NCBI RefSeq assembly: GCF_900106565.1
Contig: NZ_FNNJ01000001.1
Coordinates: forward strand, 248,001 to 312,000
Direction of reading: 5' to 3'
From: Lutibacter oricola
Lineage (GTDB): Bacteria; Bacteroidota; Bacteroidia; Flavobacteriales; Flavobacteriaceae
Length of the DNA stretch: 64,000 bases
Shown: positions 35,813 to 44,967 of the stretch, one piece after another
How the letters are laid out: each line of letters opens with the position of its first letter
How positions within the stretch are numbered: position 1 is the stretch's first letter
Notes under the pieces: model-generated
What the model was told of the DNA's origin: nothing
The model's database searches: none
Seen by the model: only the letters and a program-made list of their open reading frames with translations
Position numbers and translations under genes: made by a program

Positions 35813-37864
35813 ATGAGAAAATATATAAACAAAATTATTTTAGTTGTTATAACGGTATTAGCAACTAGTTGTGTTAAAGATTCAGATTTTTCAACACCAA
35901 ATGTAGATTGTGTAGAGCAATCGTTAACAGCGACAAATACATTAAGTCAAATTAAAGATGTGTACGCTTTTGGAGGTACGCAATTTGAGACTGATATTAT
36001 TATAGAAGGTTATGTTGTTTCTAGTGATCAATCTGGGAATATTTATAAATCATTATCTATTCAAGATAAACCAGAGAATCCTACTTCAGCAATAAAAATT
36101 GCTATAGATCAAACTGATATTTATACAAAATATGAAGTTGGAAGAAAAATTTATGTGAAATTAAATGGGTTGGCAATAGATTTTAGTTTTGGAAGTTTGC
36201 AAATTGGGAGAATAGCAAATTCTGAATTAGAAGGTATTTCTCCTTTTGAATTAGATAATCATATTGTTCGTTCTTGTGAGGTAGCTACAATTGTACCTAA
36301 AAAAGTAGCTGTTGAAGATTTAACCGAAGATATGTTAGAAATGTTAATTGAGCTAGAAAATGTTCAATTTAGAACTGAAGATTTGGGTAAATCTTATGCT
36401 AATGTTGATAATACATCAACCGTTAATAGAACATTGCAAAGTTTTAACGATAGCTGTAATTTAACAGGTGAAGTTGAGGTTAGAAATTCTGGTTATGCCG
36501 ATTTTAAAAATGAATTATTACCCGAAGGTAAAGGAAGTGTAGTTGCTATTTTTAGTAATTACTATGATGATTTTCAGTTGTATTTAAGAGATCCTAGCGA
36601 TGTTACTTTAAATGATGCTCGTTGTGATTACTCAAACGCATTAACACCAAACATTACATTATCTGAAGTAAAAGATATGTTTGAAGGTGATGTAGTTGCC
36701 TTTGGAATTTCGAATAATTATATAGCTGAAGGATATGTGATTTCAGCAGATGAAGATGGTAATTTTAGTGAACGTTTAATTATTCAAGATGCTATTGAAA
36801 ACCCAACTGCAGGTATTCAAATACTTATTGAGAGTGATGAGGTTTATGAAAACTATTCTATTGGTGACAAAGTTTTTGTAAATCTAGATAAATTATATAT
36901 GGATGAGGTTGATGGAGTTTTAACTGTTGGTTATGGTTCTTCAATTAAAGAAATTGACGAAGAAGACTTTGCTTCATTTATTATTAATAGTGGAGAAACA
37001 TTTGAAATAACGCCAACTGAAATAATTATTTCAGATATTGAAAATGAAGACTATAAGAATATTTTAGTAAGAGTTAATAATGTTCAGTTAGTTGAAGCTG
37101 AATTAGGAAGTGCTTTTGCAGAGTTTAGTGGAACAGAAGACGGGATAAGAACATTAGAAACTTGTGGCGAAGCAAAAAAGCTAGGTGTATTTACAAATGG
37201 TGATGCGACATTCGCTAATGAATTATTTCCTCAAGGTCACGGAAGTATTACCGGAATATTAGGAGATCAAATTATTGAAGTTAGAACAATAGATGATGTT
37301 AATTTTAATGAAGCTTTTGAAGTTTGCCCAGTAATCGTACCTAAAATAATGATAACTGAGGTTGCTGATCCTGATAATTATACTACAGCACGTTTTGTTG
37401 AATTATTTAATGCGGGAGATACTGAAATTGATTTAACAGGTTGGAAATTGAATAAGTATGTAAACGGTTCTACTTCACCTTCAAGTGGAGGATTAGACTT
37501 AACAGGGTATTCCATTGCGGTTGGGGAGTTTTTAATTATTGCTAATACAGGTTTTTCTACTGCATTTTCAATAGCTCCAAATTTTGAAACCGCTTATATG
37601 TCGGCAAATGGAGATGATTCTTTTGAATTGGTAGACAATACCGGAGCAGTTATGGATCGATTTGGAGTAGTTGGCGAAGATGGAAATGGAACAGATTGGG
37701 AATTTTTGGATGGAAGAGCATATAGAAACATAGATATAGTTGAGCCAAATACAACTTTTAATTCAAGTGAGTGGACCATTTATTCGGATGCTAATAATTC
37801 TTTAATATCAAATCCGAATTCACCGCAATTAGCACCAGATGATTTTAATCCAAATATTAGGTAG
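35813..37864 (+). CDS. DUF5689 x2 plus lamin-tail-domain surface lipoprotein
   Basis: The 683-residue lipoprotein (Cys20 in VLATSC, followed by VKDSD) contains two OB-like DUF5689 repeats (about 38-265 and 275-500), each with the pattern EGYV(V/I)S(A/S)D and SIQD/IIQD, E(N)PT(A/S)xI and LYLRDPSD-type ends. A lamin-tail domain follows (about 508-630: IMITEVADPDN, RFVELFNAGDTEIDLTGW). Lamin-tail plus OB-fold domains precede the nuclease domain in ExeM/NucH secreted nucleases; here they are on a separate surface lipoprotein co-transcribed with the TonB receptor. A role as substrate-binding partner of the receptor or docking site for the EEP nuclease is inferred. Confidence 0.85.
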   Translation: MRKYINKIILVVITVLATSCVKDSDFSTPNVDCVEQSLTATNTLSQIKDVYAFGGTQFETDIIIEGYVVSSDQSGNIYKSLSIQDKPENPTSAIKIAIDQTDIYTKYEVGRKIYVKLNGLAIDFSFGSLQIGRIANSELEGISPFELDNHIVRSCEVATIVPKKVAVEDLTEDMLEMLIELENVQFRTEDLGKSYANVDNTSTVNRTLQSFNDSCNLTGEVEVRNSGYADFKNELLPEGKGSVVAIFSNYYDDFQLYLRDPSDVTLNDARCDYSNALTPNITLSEVKDMFEGDVVAFGISNNYIAEGYVISADEDGNFSERLIIQDAIENPTAGIQILIESDEVYENYSIGDKVFVNLDKLYMDEVDGVLTVGYGSSIKEIDEEDFASFIINSGETFEITPTEIIISDIENEDYKNILVRVNNVQLVEAELGSAFAEFSGTEDGIRTLETCGEAKKLGVFTNGDATFANELFPQGHGSITGILGDQIIEVRTIDDVNFNEAFEVCPVIVPKIMITEVADPDNYTTARFVELFNAGDTEIDLTGWKLNKYVNGSTSPSSGGLDLTGYSIAVGEFLIIANTGFSTAFSIAPNFETAYMSANGDDSFELVDNTGAVMDRFGVVGEDGNGTDWEFLDGRAYRNIDIVEPNTTFNSSEWTIYSDANNSLISNPNSPQLAPDDFNPNIR

Positions 37865-38167
37865 TTTTATGCTGTTTTTTTTAGTTGAATTAATTTTAAA
37901 AAAAATCAAAAAAATTAAGGTTTTTGTCAAATTACGCAGAAATTAACGTTTTTTAACACTTTAAAAATTGTGAATATCACAATAGTGAAGCAATAAAATT
38001 GTATTTAATCGAATTATAACGCAATGAAAAGGTATTCGTATTGCGAAAAATGTAAATTTCTAAAAAAACGTTGAAAATGTATTAAAAATTTCAAAATGTA
38101 AAAAATAATGCTTTTTTGAAGTAAATTTGAGTATTAAAATAAAACAAAGATTTTAAAACTAAATATT
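37865..38167. other. 303-bp intergenic region without a gene
   Basis: AT-rich sequence with no convincing ORF or strong hairpin. A TAAATTTG -7 match lies at 38122-38129, 38 bp upstream of the small secreted-protein gene, and is the only regulatory element I can point to. No terminator with a GC stem was found after the lamin-tail gene. Confidence 0.5.
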
Positions 38168-38485
38168 ATGAATAAATTTAAATTATTGGCATTAGCCTTA
38201 GTGTTAGGAACAACAAGTTTATTTGCAAGTATAAACCCAGAAGTTTCAAAAGAAGAAATAAGAAAACAAATTGTAGAATTAGTTCAAGATTTTCAAAGCA
38301 CAATTGATAACCAAGATGTAAAAGTAACATTTACTTTTAGTACTGAAGGAGAGATTGTTGTTTTAAAAGTTGCATCATCAGATAAAGATGTATTAAGTTT
38401 TGTACGTAAAAACTTAAATGGGAAAGTATTACAAAACCCAGGAAAAGTTAATAGACATTACACTATGCCTATTAGAATAAAATAA
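38168..38485 (+). CDS. Small secreted protein of unknown function, TonB-C-like pattern
   Basis: The 105-residue protein has a signal peptide (ending TSLFA) and a short domain. The strand pattern VTFTFSTEGEIVVLKVAS, then VRKNLNGK and a closing PIRIK, loosely resembles the TonB C-terminal or secretin-like beta-alpha-beta fold, but it lacks a transmembrane anchor or proline-rich linker. It is followed by a strong terminator and preceded by a 303-bp gap, so it is monocistronic. I do not recognise a family with known function. The strong promoter-terminator unit suggests high expression. Confidence 0.65.
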   Translation: MNKFKLLALALVLGTTSLFASINPEVSKEEIRKQIVELVQDFQSTIDNQDVKVTFTFSTEGEIVVLKVASSDKDVLSFVRKNLNGKVLQNPGKVNRHYTMPIRIK

Positions 38486-38510
38486 ATTTAACCAAACTCA
38501 ATTTTCAAAA

Positions 38511-38540
38511 AAAAGCCAAACAGAAATGTTTGGCTTTTTT
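38511..38540. terminator. Bidirectional terminator between convergent genes
   Basis: AAAAGCCAAAC (38511-38521) pairs with GTTTGGCTTTT (38528-38538) around a 6-nt loop, with A- and T-runs on the two sides. It serves the small secreted protein and the cytoplasmic EEP gene. Confidence 0.9.
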
Positions 38541-38542
38541 AT

Positions 38543-39511
38543 TTAATTTTTTTTAAGGTAAACATACACAGGAAAATGATCGCTAAAACCACCTAAGTAT
38601 CGTTTACCTACATAGGTTCTAAAAGGGTTTCCTTTGTATTTACCATTCCACTCTTTTAAAAAGTGCTTATCAAAAACTTCAGCATATTTAAAAAAATGTC
38701 CACCTTCTTTGTTACTAAAAAAGTTTTGAGTAAATAAAATTTGATCAAATAAATGCCATTTAAATTTGTGATTAAGAGAGCCGTTTCCAGTATCTAATAA
38801 CCGTTCCATTGGATTATAAAAGTCGTTTTTTGAAATTTCTTTTATGCTATTGCTGTGTGGGTCGTCATTAAAATCACCCATAATAATTATTTTAGCATTG
38901 TCTGTTGTGTTTCTAATATTATTTGCAATGCTATTTACTAATTCTGCAGCTTTAAGTCTTTTAGATTCTGTAGAATCTTGACCAGTTCGTCTAGAAGGCC
39001 AATGGTTGACAAGTACATGAATTAATTCTCCGTTTAATTTACCTTTAACAAGTAAAACATCTCTAGTGTAATCTCTTTCACCATTTTTTCCATTTAAATA
39101 TAAAGGAAAGGTTTCAGAATGAATTAATTCAAAAAGGTCTTTTTGGTACAATAAGGCAACGTCAATTCCTCTTTCATCTGGAGAATCATAATGCACATAG
39201 CCATAATTTTTATGAACTAGGTTTTTACTGTTTACTAAGTCTATTAAAACTTTTTCATTTTCCACTTCTACAACACCAACAATTGCAGGTGAATGCATAG
39301 ATTTTTCTGTTCCTAACTGGCCAATTACATTACCTAACTTTCTAAGTTTATTTTTATAACGTTTTTTGTTCCAGTGCTTTTTTCCTTTAGGGGTAAAATC
39401 ATCATCAAGTGTTTTAGGATCATCTTCAACATCAAATAAATTTTCTAAATTATAGAATGCTACTGTGTAAGCATTTTGAATTTTTCCTTTAGATTTAAAA
39501 AATGAAAACAT
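38543..39511 (-). CDS. EEP family nuclease/phosphatase without signal peptide
   Basis: From the ATG at 39511 the product is 322 residues; a TTG 6 bp upstream is not preferred. It is a clear paralogue of the secreted protein at 31912-32958, sharing FYNLENLFD, the VEVEN catalytic Glu, GIDVALLYQ, HVLVNHWPSRR, IIIMGDFNDDPH and the terminal SDHFPVYVYL. There is no signal peptide (MFSFFKSKGK start), so it is cytoplasmic or exported by another route. A division of labour with the secreted paralogue, for example on imported oligonucleotides, is a reasonable hypothesis. Confidence 0.87.
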   Translation of the reverse strand: MFSFFKSKGKIQNAYTVAFYNLENLFDVEDDPKTLDDDFTPKGKKHWNKKRYKNKLRKLGNVIGQLGTEKSMHSPAIVGVVEVENEKVLIDLVNSKNLVHKNYGYVHYDSPDERGIDVALLYQKDLFELIHSETFPLYLNGKNGERDYTRDVLLVKGKLNGELIHVLVNHWPSRRTGQDSTESKRLKAAELVNSIANNIRNTTDNAKIIIMGDFNDDPHSNSIKEISKNDFYNPMERLLDTGNGSLNHKFKWHLFDQILFTQNFFSNKEGGHFFKYAEVFDKHFLKEWNGKYKGNPFRTYVGKRYLGGFSDHFPVYVYLKKN

Positions 39512-39651
39512 AGGCAATTAAAAGTTTTAGAATGCTAATGTAGTTATTTTAATTTTCAGATATTTTAATTTGAGAAAAGTTATTTAAATAGTCTAGAAAA
39601 TTGTAAATTTATATTTAATGTAAAATTTAGGTGGTTAATTAACCATTTTTT

Positions 39652-41682
39652 ATGAATAGCCAAAAAAAAATAGGTACATATGGTTGCTTTATCTGTTTTT
39701 TAGTGTTTTTTAGTGCCTTATTTGCTCAAGCCGATGTAAATGAATTACAAAAAACATTAAATTATAAGAAACATGATACAATTAAAATTAAGCAGTTAAT
39801 TAATGCTGGTGATGATTGTTATTATTCGTTTCCAGATTCTTCGTATATAAAATATAACAAGGCTTTAGATATTGCTAAGAAAATAAAAAATAAAAAATTT
39901 GAAGCAAAATGCTTACTAAGTATTGGGTATTATCTTGATGAAAAAGAGCGTTACAAAGAATCTTTAGAGTATTATTTACAGGCTTTGGAGTTGTATAGGT
40001 CTATTGGTGATGAGCAAGGTTTAGCTAATTGCTATAATTATTTAGGTTATAGTTTTTCTTATTTAAATTCGGTTGAAAAAGCTTCAGAATATTTTTTAAA
40101 AGCACTTCAAATATTTAAAAAAATAAATGATCAAAACGGGATTGCAGATGTAAATAACGGTTTTGGAAATTTATATTACGACATTGAAAATTATGAAGAA
40201 GCCTATAAGTATTACTTAAAATCTTACACTATTTATAAAAAAAATAATGATAAAGCAGGGTTAATAGCGACATATATAAATTTGGGTAATGCCATATCTA
40301 CAGACGGAAATATTGAAGAAGGGTTAAAGTATTATTCAAAATCTTTAGAGTTGTCTAAAGAAATTGGAGATAAAGAAGGTATAGCTATTAATTATACAAA
40401 TATTGGAGACTGTTATATTGTTAATGAAAACTATGAAAAAGCAGAAGAATACCTAAATAAAGCCTTAGATGTAGCAATTAAAATTAGCTATAATAGTTTA
40501 AAACCTCTTATTTACTCAAATTATGCAAATACTAAATTAAAAGAGAAAAAGTTCGATTCTGTTTTAATTTATGTAAATAAAAGTTTTGAAGCTTCAGAAG
40601 GTTTATCTGGTATGTATTTTGAGTATGATAATCATGATTATTTAAGTAAAGCCCATGAGGCGTTAGGTGATTATGATAATGCTTTAAAAAATTATAGATT
40701 ATTTAAAAAGCATACGGATAGTATTTTTAATGCCAAAAAATTTGAACAAATTGCAAAATTAGGTGTAATTAATAAATTAGAATTACAAGAGGAGAAGATA
40801 AAATCAATGACTAAGAGTAATGAGATTAGGAATCTTCAGTCTAAAAATCAACAAACGCTAATCTATATTTTATTAATTTTTAGTATTTTCTTTATTGCGT
40901 TAACTTATTATTTAAGTAAACAACGTGCAGAAAGAAAAAAAGCTTATAATTTATTATTAATTGAAAAAGAGAAAGCAGAAGAGAGCGATAGGTTAAAATC
41001 AGCTTTTTTAGCAAATATGAGCCACGAAATTAGAACACCTATGAATGCTATTATGGGGTTCTCTAGCTTTTTGAAAAACCCTGAATTAGGCAGTGAAAAA
41101 CGAGATCATTTTGTAGATATAATTAATGTTTCTGGAGAGCGTTTAATGGCAATTATTAATGATATTGTAGATATTTCTAAAATAGAATCTAACCAGTTAA
41201 AAACAGATATCACAGAGTTTAATGTAAAGTCTGCGTTATCTGGAATTATTGAAATTCAAAAGAATTCAAATAAACTACTTCTTAAAAAAAATATAGATTT
41301 AAAGTTGGTTTCACCAATTTCTTATGATGGTTTTTTTATAAAAACAGACTTAAATAGATTTACTCAAATTTTTGATAACCTAATAAATAATGCTACAAAA
41401 TTTACAAACGAGGGTTCAATAGAAATAGGTTATCACTTAAAGCATTATCACGAAAAAGCATATATAGAGTTTTATGTAAAAGATACAGGTTGTGGTATTC
41501 CAAAAGATAAATTTGATGTTATTTTCGACCGTTTTTCTCAAGCTGGTGAAGATGATTTTAAAGAAGGAAATGGTTTAGGATTAAGTATTTGTAAAGGGCT
41601 GGTAACAATTTTAAATGGTGAAATTTGGCTTGAATCTGAAGAAAATGTCGGTACAACTTTTCATTTTACGCTTCCATATTAA
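39652..41682 (+). CDS. TPR-repeat sensor histidine kinase
   Basis: The 676-residue protein has a signal peptide (ending SALFAQ), a periplasmic tetratricopeptide array (about 65-380, units with YKESLEYYLQALELY-type sequence), a membrane helix (about 399-418), a short coiled linker and a kinase core. The phosphoacceptor is His458 in MSHEIRTPMNAIMGFS; the N box is NNATKF, followed by DTGCGIPKDKF and GNGLGLSIC. There is no receiver domain and no response-regulator gene next to it, so it is an orphan kinase. Periplasmic TPR sensors of this layout are common in Bacteroidota. The signal is unknown. Confidence 0.92.
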   Translation: MNSQKKIGTYGCFICFLVFFSALFAQADVNELQKTLNYKKHDTIKIKQLINAGDDCYYSFPDSSYIKYNKALDIAKKIKNKKFEAKCLLSIGYYLDEKERYKESLEYYLQALELYRSIGDEQGLANCYNYLGYSFSYLNSVEKASEYFLKALQIFKKINDQNGIADVNNGFGNLYYDIENYEEAYKYYLKSYTIYKKNNDKAGLIATYINLGNAISTDGNIEEGLKYYSKSLELSKEIGDKEGIAINYTNIGDCYIVNENYEKAEEYLNKALDVAIKISYNSLKPLIYSNYANTKLKEKKFDSVLIYVNKSFEASEGLSGMYFEYDNHDYLSKAHEALGDYDNALKNYRLFKKHTDSIFNAKKFEQIAKLGVINKLELQEEKIKSMTKSNEIRNLQSKNQQTLIYILLIFSIFFIALTYYLSKQRAERKKAYNLLLIEKEKAEESDRLKSAFLANMSHEIRTPMNAIMGFSSFLKNPELGSEKRDHFVDIINVSGERLMAIINDIVDISKIESNQLKTDITEFNVKSALSGIIEIQKNSNKLLLKKNIDLKLVSPISYDGFFIKTDLNRFTQIFDNLINNATKFTNEGSIEIGYHLKHYHEKAYIEFYVKDTGCGIPKDKFDVIFDRFSQAGEDDFKEGNGLGLSICKGLVTILNGEIWLESEENVGTTFHFTLPY

Positions 41683-41719
41683 AAAATAAATATTTTCTGT
41701 TTTCAAATAAACAAATTTG

Positions 41720-41727
41720 TAAATTTG
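41720..41727 (+). promoter_or_regulatory. -7 element of hflX
   Basis: TAAATTTG is a full TAnnTTTG match only 4 bp before the hflX ATG, which would make the message leaderless or nearly so. It may be a chance match in AT-rich DNA. Confidence 0.45.
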
Positions 41728-41731
41728 CCAA

Positions 41732-42949
41732 ATGATAGAAAAGAAAAAAGTAACATCTGAAAAAGCTGTCTTAATTGGTGTAGTAACCCAACACCAAGAT
41801 GAAAGTATGTCGAATGAGTATTTAGATGAATTAGAATTTTTAACAACTACTGCTGGAGGTAAAGCTGTAAAACGCTTTACACAAAAATTAGATATGCCAA
41901 ACCCAAAAACTTTTATTGGTGCTGGTAAGTTAGATGATGTTAGAGATTATATGGATGCACACCATATTGAAACTGCTATTTTTGATGATGAACTTTCTTC
42001 TTCTCAATTAAGAAATATTGAAAAAGTTTTAGACTGTAAAGTACTAGATAGAACCAACTTAATATTAGATATTTTTGCCCGTAGAGCACAAACAAGTTAT
42101 GCGCGTACGCAAGTAGAATTAGCACAATGTCAATATTTATTACCTCGTTTAACTCGACTTTGGACTCACTTAGAGCGTCAAAAAGGAGGAATTGGTATGC
42201 GTGGACCTGGTGAAACAGAAATTGAAACAGACAGACGTATAATTAGAGATAAAATAACATTATTAAAAAAGAAGTTAACAGTTATAGATAAACAAATGGC
42301 TGTGCAGCGTAAAAACCGTGGTAAAATGGTTCGTGTGGCCTTAGTTGGGTATACAAACGTTGGTAAATCTACTTTAATGAATGTTGTTAGTAAAAGTAAT
42401 GTGTTTGCAGAAAACAAGTTATTTGCAACCTTAGATACTACTGTTAGAAAAGTGGTTATTAAAAACATTCCATTTTTGTTAACAGATACTGTAGGATTTA
42501 TTAGAAAATTACCTACGCAATTAGTAGAGAGTTTTAAGTCTACTTTAGATGAGGTTCGTGAGGCAGATTTATTGTTGCATGTTGTAGATATTTCACACGC
42601 TAATTTTGAAGACCATATTGCTTCTGTAAATAAAATTTTAGACGAAATTAAAAGTGCCGATAAGCCAACCATTATGGTTTTTAATAAAATTGATGCTTAT
42701 GAACACGAAACAATTGATAGCGACGATTTAGTTACTGAAAAAACAAAAAGACATTATACGCTTCAAGATTGGGAGAAAACTTGGATGAATAAAGAAAACA
42801 ATTGTTTATTTATTTCGGCCTTGAATAAAGAAAATTTAGAAGAGTTTAGAGCAAAGGTTTTTAATGAAGTAAAGAAAATACACATTACACGTTTTCCATA
42901 CAATAACTTTTTATACGACGAGTATACCGAAGACGGAAAGACTGTTTAA
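41732..42949 (+). CDS. hflX: Ribosome-splitting GTPase HflX
   Basis: HflX binds the 50S subunit and splits or rescues stalled ribosomes during stress. The 405-residue protein has the HflX N-terminal domain (about 1-195, with the glycine-rich GGIGMRGPGETEIETDRR segment, shown here as GIGMRGPGETEIETDRR), followed by a G domain: G1 GYTNVGKST at 206-214, G3 DTVGF and G4 NKID. Length is typical. Its own -7 element lies just upstream. No hfq or other hfl gene is adjacent. Confidence 0.96.
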   Translation: MIEKKKVTSEKAVLIGVVTQHQDESMSNEYLDELEFLTTTAGGKAVKRFTQKLDMPNPKTFIGAGKLDDVRDYMDAHHIETAIFDDELSSSQLRNIEKVLDCKVLDRTNLILDIFARRAQTSYARTQVELAQCQYLLPRLTRLWTHLERQKGGIGMRGPGETEIETDRRIIRDKITLLKKKLTVIDKQMAVQRKNRGKMVRVALVGYTNVGKSTLMNVVSKSNVFAENKLFATLDTTVRKVVIKNIPFLLTDTVGFIRKLPTQLVESFKSTLDEVREADLLLHVVDISHANFEDHIASVNKILDEIKSADKPTIMVFNKIDAYEHETIDSDDLVTEKTKRHYTLQDWEKTWMNKENNCLFISALNKENLEEFRAKVFNEVKKIHITRFPYNNFLYDEYTEDGKTV

Positions 42950-43016
42950 TTGAGTTATTTGTAATTCTGAAAAGGAAGAGAATTGGAATGAAGAATATTT
43001 TTTTAACGGTTATGTT

Positions 43017-43044
43017 AGATTCTTCACTATCGTTCGGAATGACA
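43017..43044. repeat. 28-bp dispersed repeat, copy 2
   Basis: Matches the repeat at 1213-1240 in 26 of 28 positions, in the 102-bp gap between the convergent hflX and LytTR-regulator genes. The flanking arms seen at copy 1 are not conserved here. Confidence 0.7.
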
Positions 43045-43051
43045 GTGGGAA

Positions 43052-43765
43052 TTATGACAAGAAATTCTTATCAATAAACTGATGAAATTTCTCTTTGTGT
43101 TGCTCACTTACAGGTATGTAAACTTTGTCAAAAACTATACGGTTACGTTCTATTGTAGAAATTTTATTAAGATTAACAATATATGATCGATGTACTCGCA
43201 TAAAGTTTTTGTTTTCCAATTGTTTTTCCATTGCTTTCATACTAAGCAAAGTCATAATTGGTTTTTCATTAACTAAATGAATACGAATATACTCTCGCAT
43301 TCCTTCAACATATTTAATGTCTTCAATTTTTACACGAACAATTTTATATTCAGATTTTATAAATAAAAAATCGTCATTACTTTTTATTTCTTCTTTTTGA
43401 GGTTCTTGTAATTTAAACCATTTTTCAGCCTTTAAAGCAGATTTTAAAAATGAAGGGTAATCTATAGGTTTTAATAAATAATCAAGCGCATCTACCTTAA
43501 AACCTTCCAAAGCGTACTCGCTATATGCCGTAGTAAAAATAATTTTAGGCGGATTTTCTAAAGATTTTACAAAATCCATTCCATTTAAATCTGGCATATT
43601 AATATCAACAAAAATTAAATCTACTTTAGTTTTTTGTAAAAAAATAATGGCATCTAACGGGCTTTCAAAACTGTCTTTAAGATCTAAAAAAGGCGTTTTT
43701 TCAATGTATTTTGCTATTTGTTTTAACGCTAAAGGTTCATCATCAATATTTATACAGCTAATCAT
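43052..43765 (-). CDS. LytTR-family response regulator
   Basis: The 237-residue protein has a receiver domain (about 2-120) with phosphoacceptor Asp54 in FVDINMPDLNG, and a LytTR DNA-binding domain (about 133-235: IKYVEGMREYIRIHL and MRVHRSYIVNLNKI). LytTR proteins bind two 9-bp direct half-sites spaced by 12-13 bp and usually activate. Its ATG overlaps the kinase gene by 4 bp (ATGA), so both are translated together. Six matching sites occur at 46.4-54.6 kb upstream of the neighbouring genes (see the regulatory entries), and I infer that this protein is their activator. Confidence 0.95.
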   Translation of the reverse strand: MISCINIDDEPLALKQIAKYIEKTPFLDLKDSFESPLDAIIFLQKTKVDLIFVDINMPDLNGMDFVKSLENPPKIIFTTAYSEYALEGFKVDALDYLLKPIDYPSFLKSALKAEKWFKLQEPQKEEIKSNDDFLFIKSEYKIVRVKIEDIKYVEGMREYIRIHLVNEKPIMTLLSMKAMEKQLENKNFMRVHRSYIVNLNKISTIERNRIVFDKVYIPVSEQHKEKFHQFIDKNFLS

Positions 43766-44871
43766 AATGGTATTTTTAGGGTTACTTTGTAAATTTCTTT
43801 GGTTTCAGAAATATTGAAATTGAAATTATTTTTAAACAATAAAGTTAACCTTTTCTTAGTATTTTCAACACCAATTCCCGATGCTTCTTCAGCGTTTTTT
43901 GGGTGATTGCTATTTTCTATTTCAAAATGAAGGTAATCTTCAGTAAAACTCATTAAAATATTTATAAATGAAGGCTTATTATAGCTAATTCCGTGTTTAA
44001 ATGCGTTTTCTAATAATGAAGTAAATAATAGTGGTGGAATTGATTTTTCTGGTATTTCAGAAGGAATATCAATAGCAATTTTCACTTTGTTAGAAAAACG
44101 AAGCTTCATTAATTCAATATAACTTTCTATAAACTCAATTTCTTTTTTTATTGAAGTTTTTTTACCTTCAGAGTCATATAGTAAATGACGCATTAAGTTA
44201 GAGAGTTTAATAATAGCTTTTTTAGATTCTTCTGCATCAATATCTACCAATGCGTGAATGTTATTTAAGGTATTCATAAAAAAATGTGGACTCACTTGAT
44301 TTTTTAAAAAAGCCAATTGATTTTCTACACTTTCTTTTTGAATTTTAAACTTTTCTTGTTCTAAATTAGCCCAACGCATTGATATTTGTAAACCAGTGTC
44401 AAACCCAACTAATAAAACTGCTAGTATTAAAAAATTAGCATACAATGGTATTGGTCTAGGTCCTTTATTTGGTCGTTGTATATGTGGCGGTGGTAATTCT
44501 CTTTCTCCAAACATAGGCGGTGGGTTTTCTCCCCTCATTTCCATATTTGATGGGTGCATACTTCGTTCGCTGTAATTATTATCTGCGGCATAAATGCCTA
44601 AGCCAATTATAATTATAACACTTAAAGTTGCTATAAAATATAGTAGTTTTTTACTGTTAAAAAAAAGCTTTGGAAGTAGTATAAACCTGTTTATTAAAAA
44701 CAAAGCTAAAAGCGGTAAATAGTTCATCCAAACTTGATAAACTTGATCCCATTCAATTTGACTTTCAAAACGGCCAAATAATAGAGGTGAAGCAAATAAT
44801 AATGCCCAAAAAGCAATGATTATAAAAGGTTCGAAAAAGCTAAAATTGTAATTTTTCTTTATAAGTTTCAT
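43762..44871 (-). CDS. LytS-type sensor histidine kinase
   Basis: The 369-residue protein has four membrane segments (about 13-34, 50-66, 77-96 and 143-160) and a His_kinase domain of the LytS/YpdA class: phosphoacceptor His196 in QVSPHFFMNTLNNIHAL, N box LLENAFKHGISY and GIGVENTKKRL. The loop at about 96-142 between helices 3 and 4 is rich in Met, His, Pro and Arg (MHPSNMEMRGENPPPMF, then RELPPPHIQRP); such a loop could bind metal or an anionic ligand, which is speculative. It forms a two-component pair with the overlapping LytTR regulator. Confidence 0.94.
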   Translation of the reverse strand: MKLIKKNYNFSFFEPFIIIAFWALLFASPLLFGRFESQIEWDQVYQVWMNYLPLLALFLINRFILLPKLFFNSKKLLYFIATLSVIIIIGLGIYAADNNYSERSMHPSNMEMRGENPPPMFGERELPPPHIQRPNKGPRPIPLYANFLILAVLLVGFDTGLQISMRWANLEQEKFKIQKESVENQLAFLKNQVSPHFFMNTLNNIHALVDIDAEESKKAIIKLSNLMRHLLYDSEGKKTSIKKEIEFIESYIELMKLRFSNKVKIAIDIPSEIPEKSIPPLLFTSLLENAFKHGISYNKPSFINILMSFTEDYLHFEIENSNHPKNAEEASGIGVENTKKRLTLLFKNNFNFNISETKEIYKVTLKIPL

Positions 44872-44910
44872 TTTTAAATTATAGTCGCTAATTTTATTAT
44901 AACAGAAAGA

Positions 44911-44958
44911 AATACCTTTATTTACACTGCTTTAAAAGCAAGTATAAACAAAGGTATT
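44911..44958 (-). terminator. Imperfect hairpin between cotH and the LytS gene
   Basis: AATACCTTT (44911-44919) pairs with AAAGGTATT (44950-44958), with further imperfect pairing inside (TTTACACTGC with GCAAGTATAAA). On the minus strand a T-rich TTTCTTTCTG follows. It probably terminates cotH and may let some transcription into the lytS-lytTR pair. Confidence 0.55.
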
Positions 44959-44967
44959 AAAAACAAA

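Noticed and set aside
42178..42672. Long open frame antisense to hflX
   Set aside because: It is the mirror of a strongly conserved GTPase, has no family match or independent promoter, and is typical of AT-rich coding shadows. The same applies to the open frames opposite the CNNM gene (54602-55048) and the lipoprotein gene (26637-27047).
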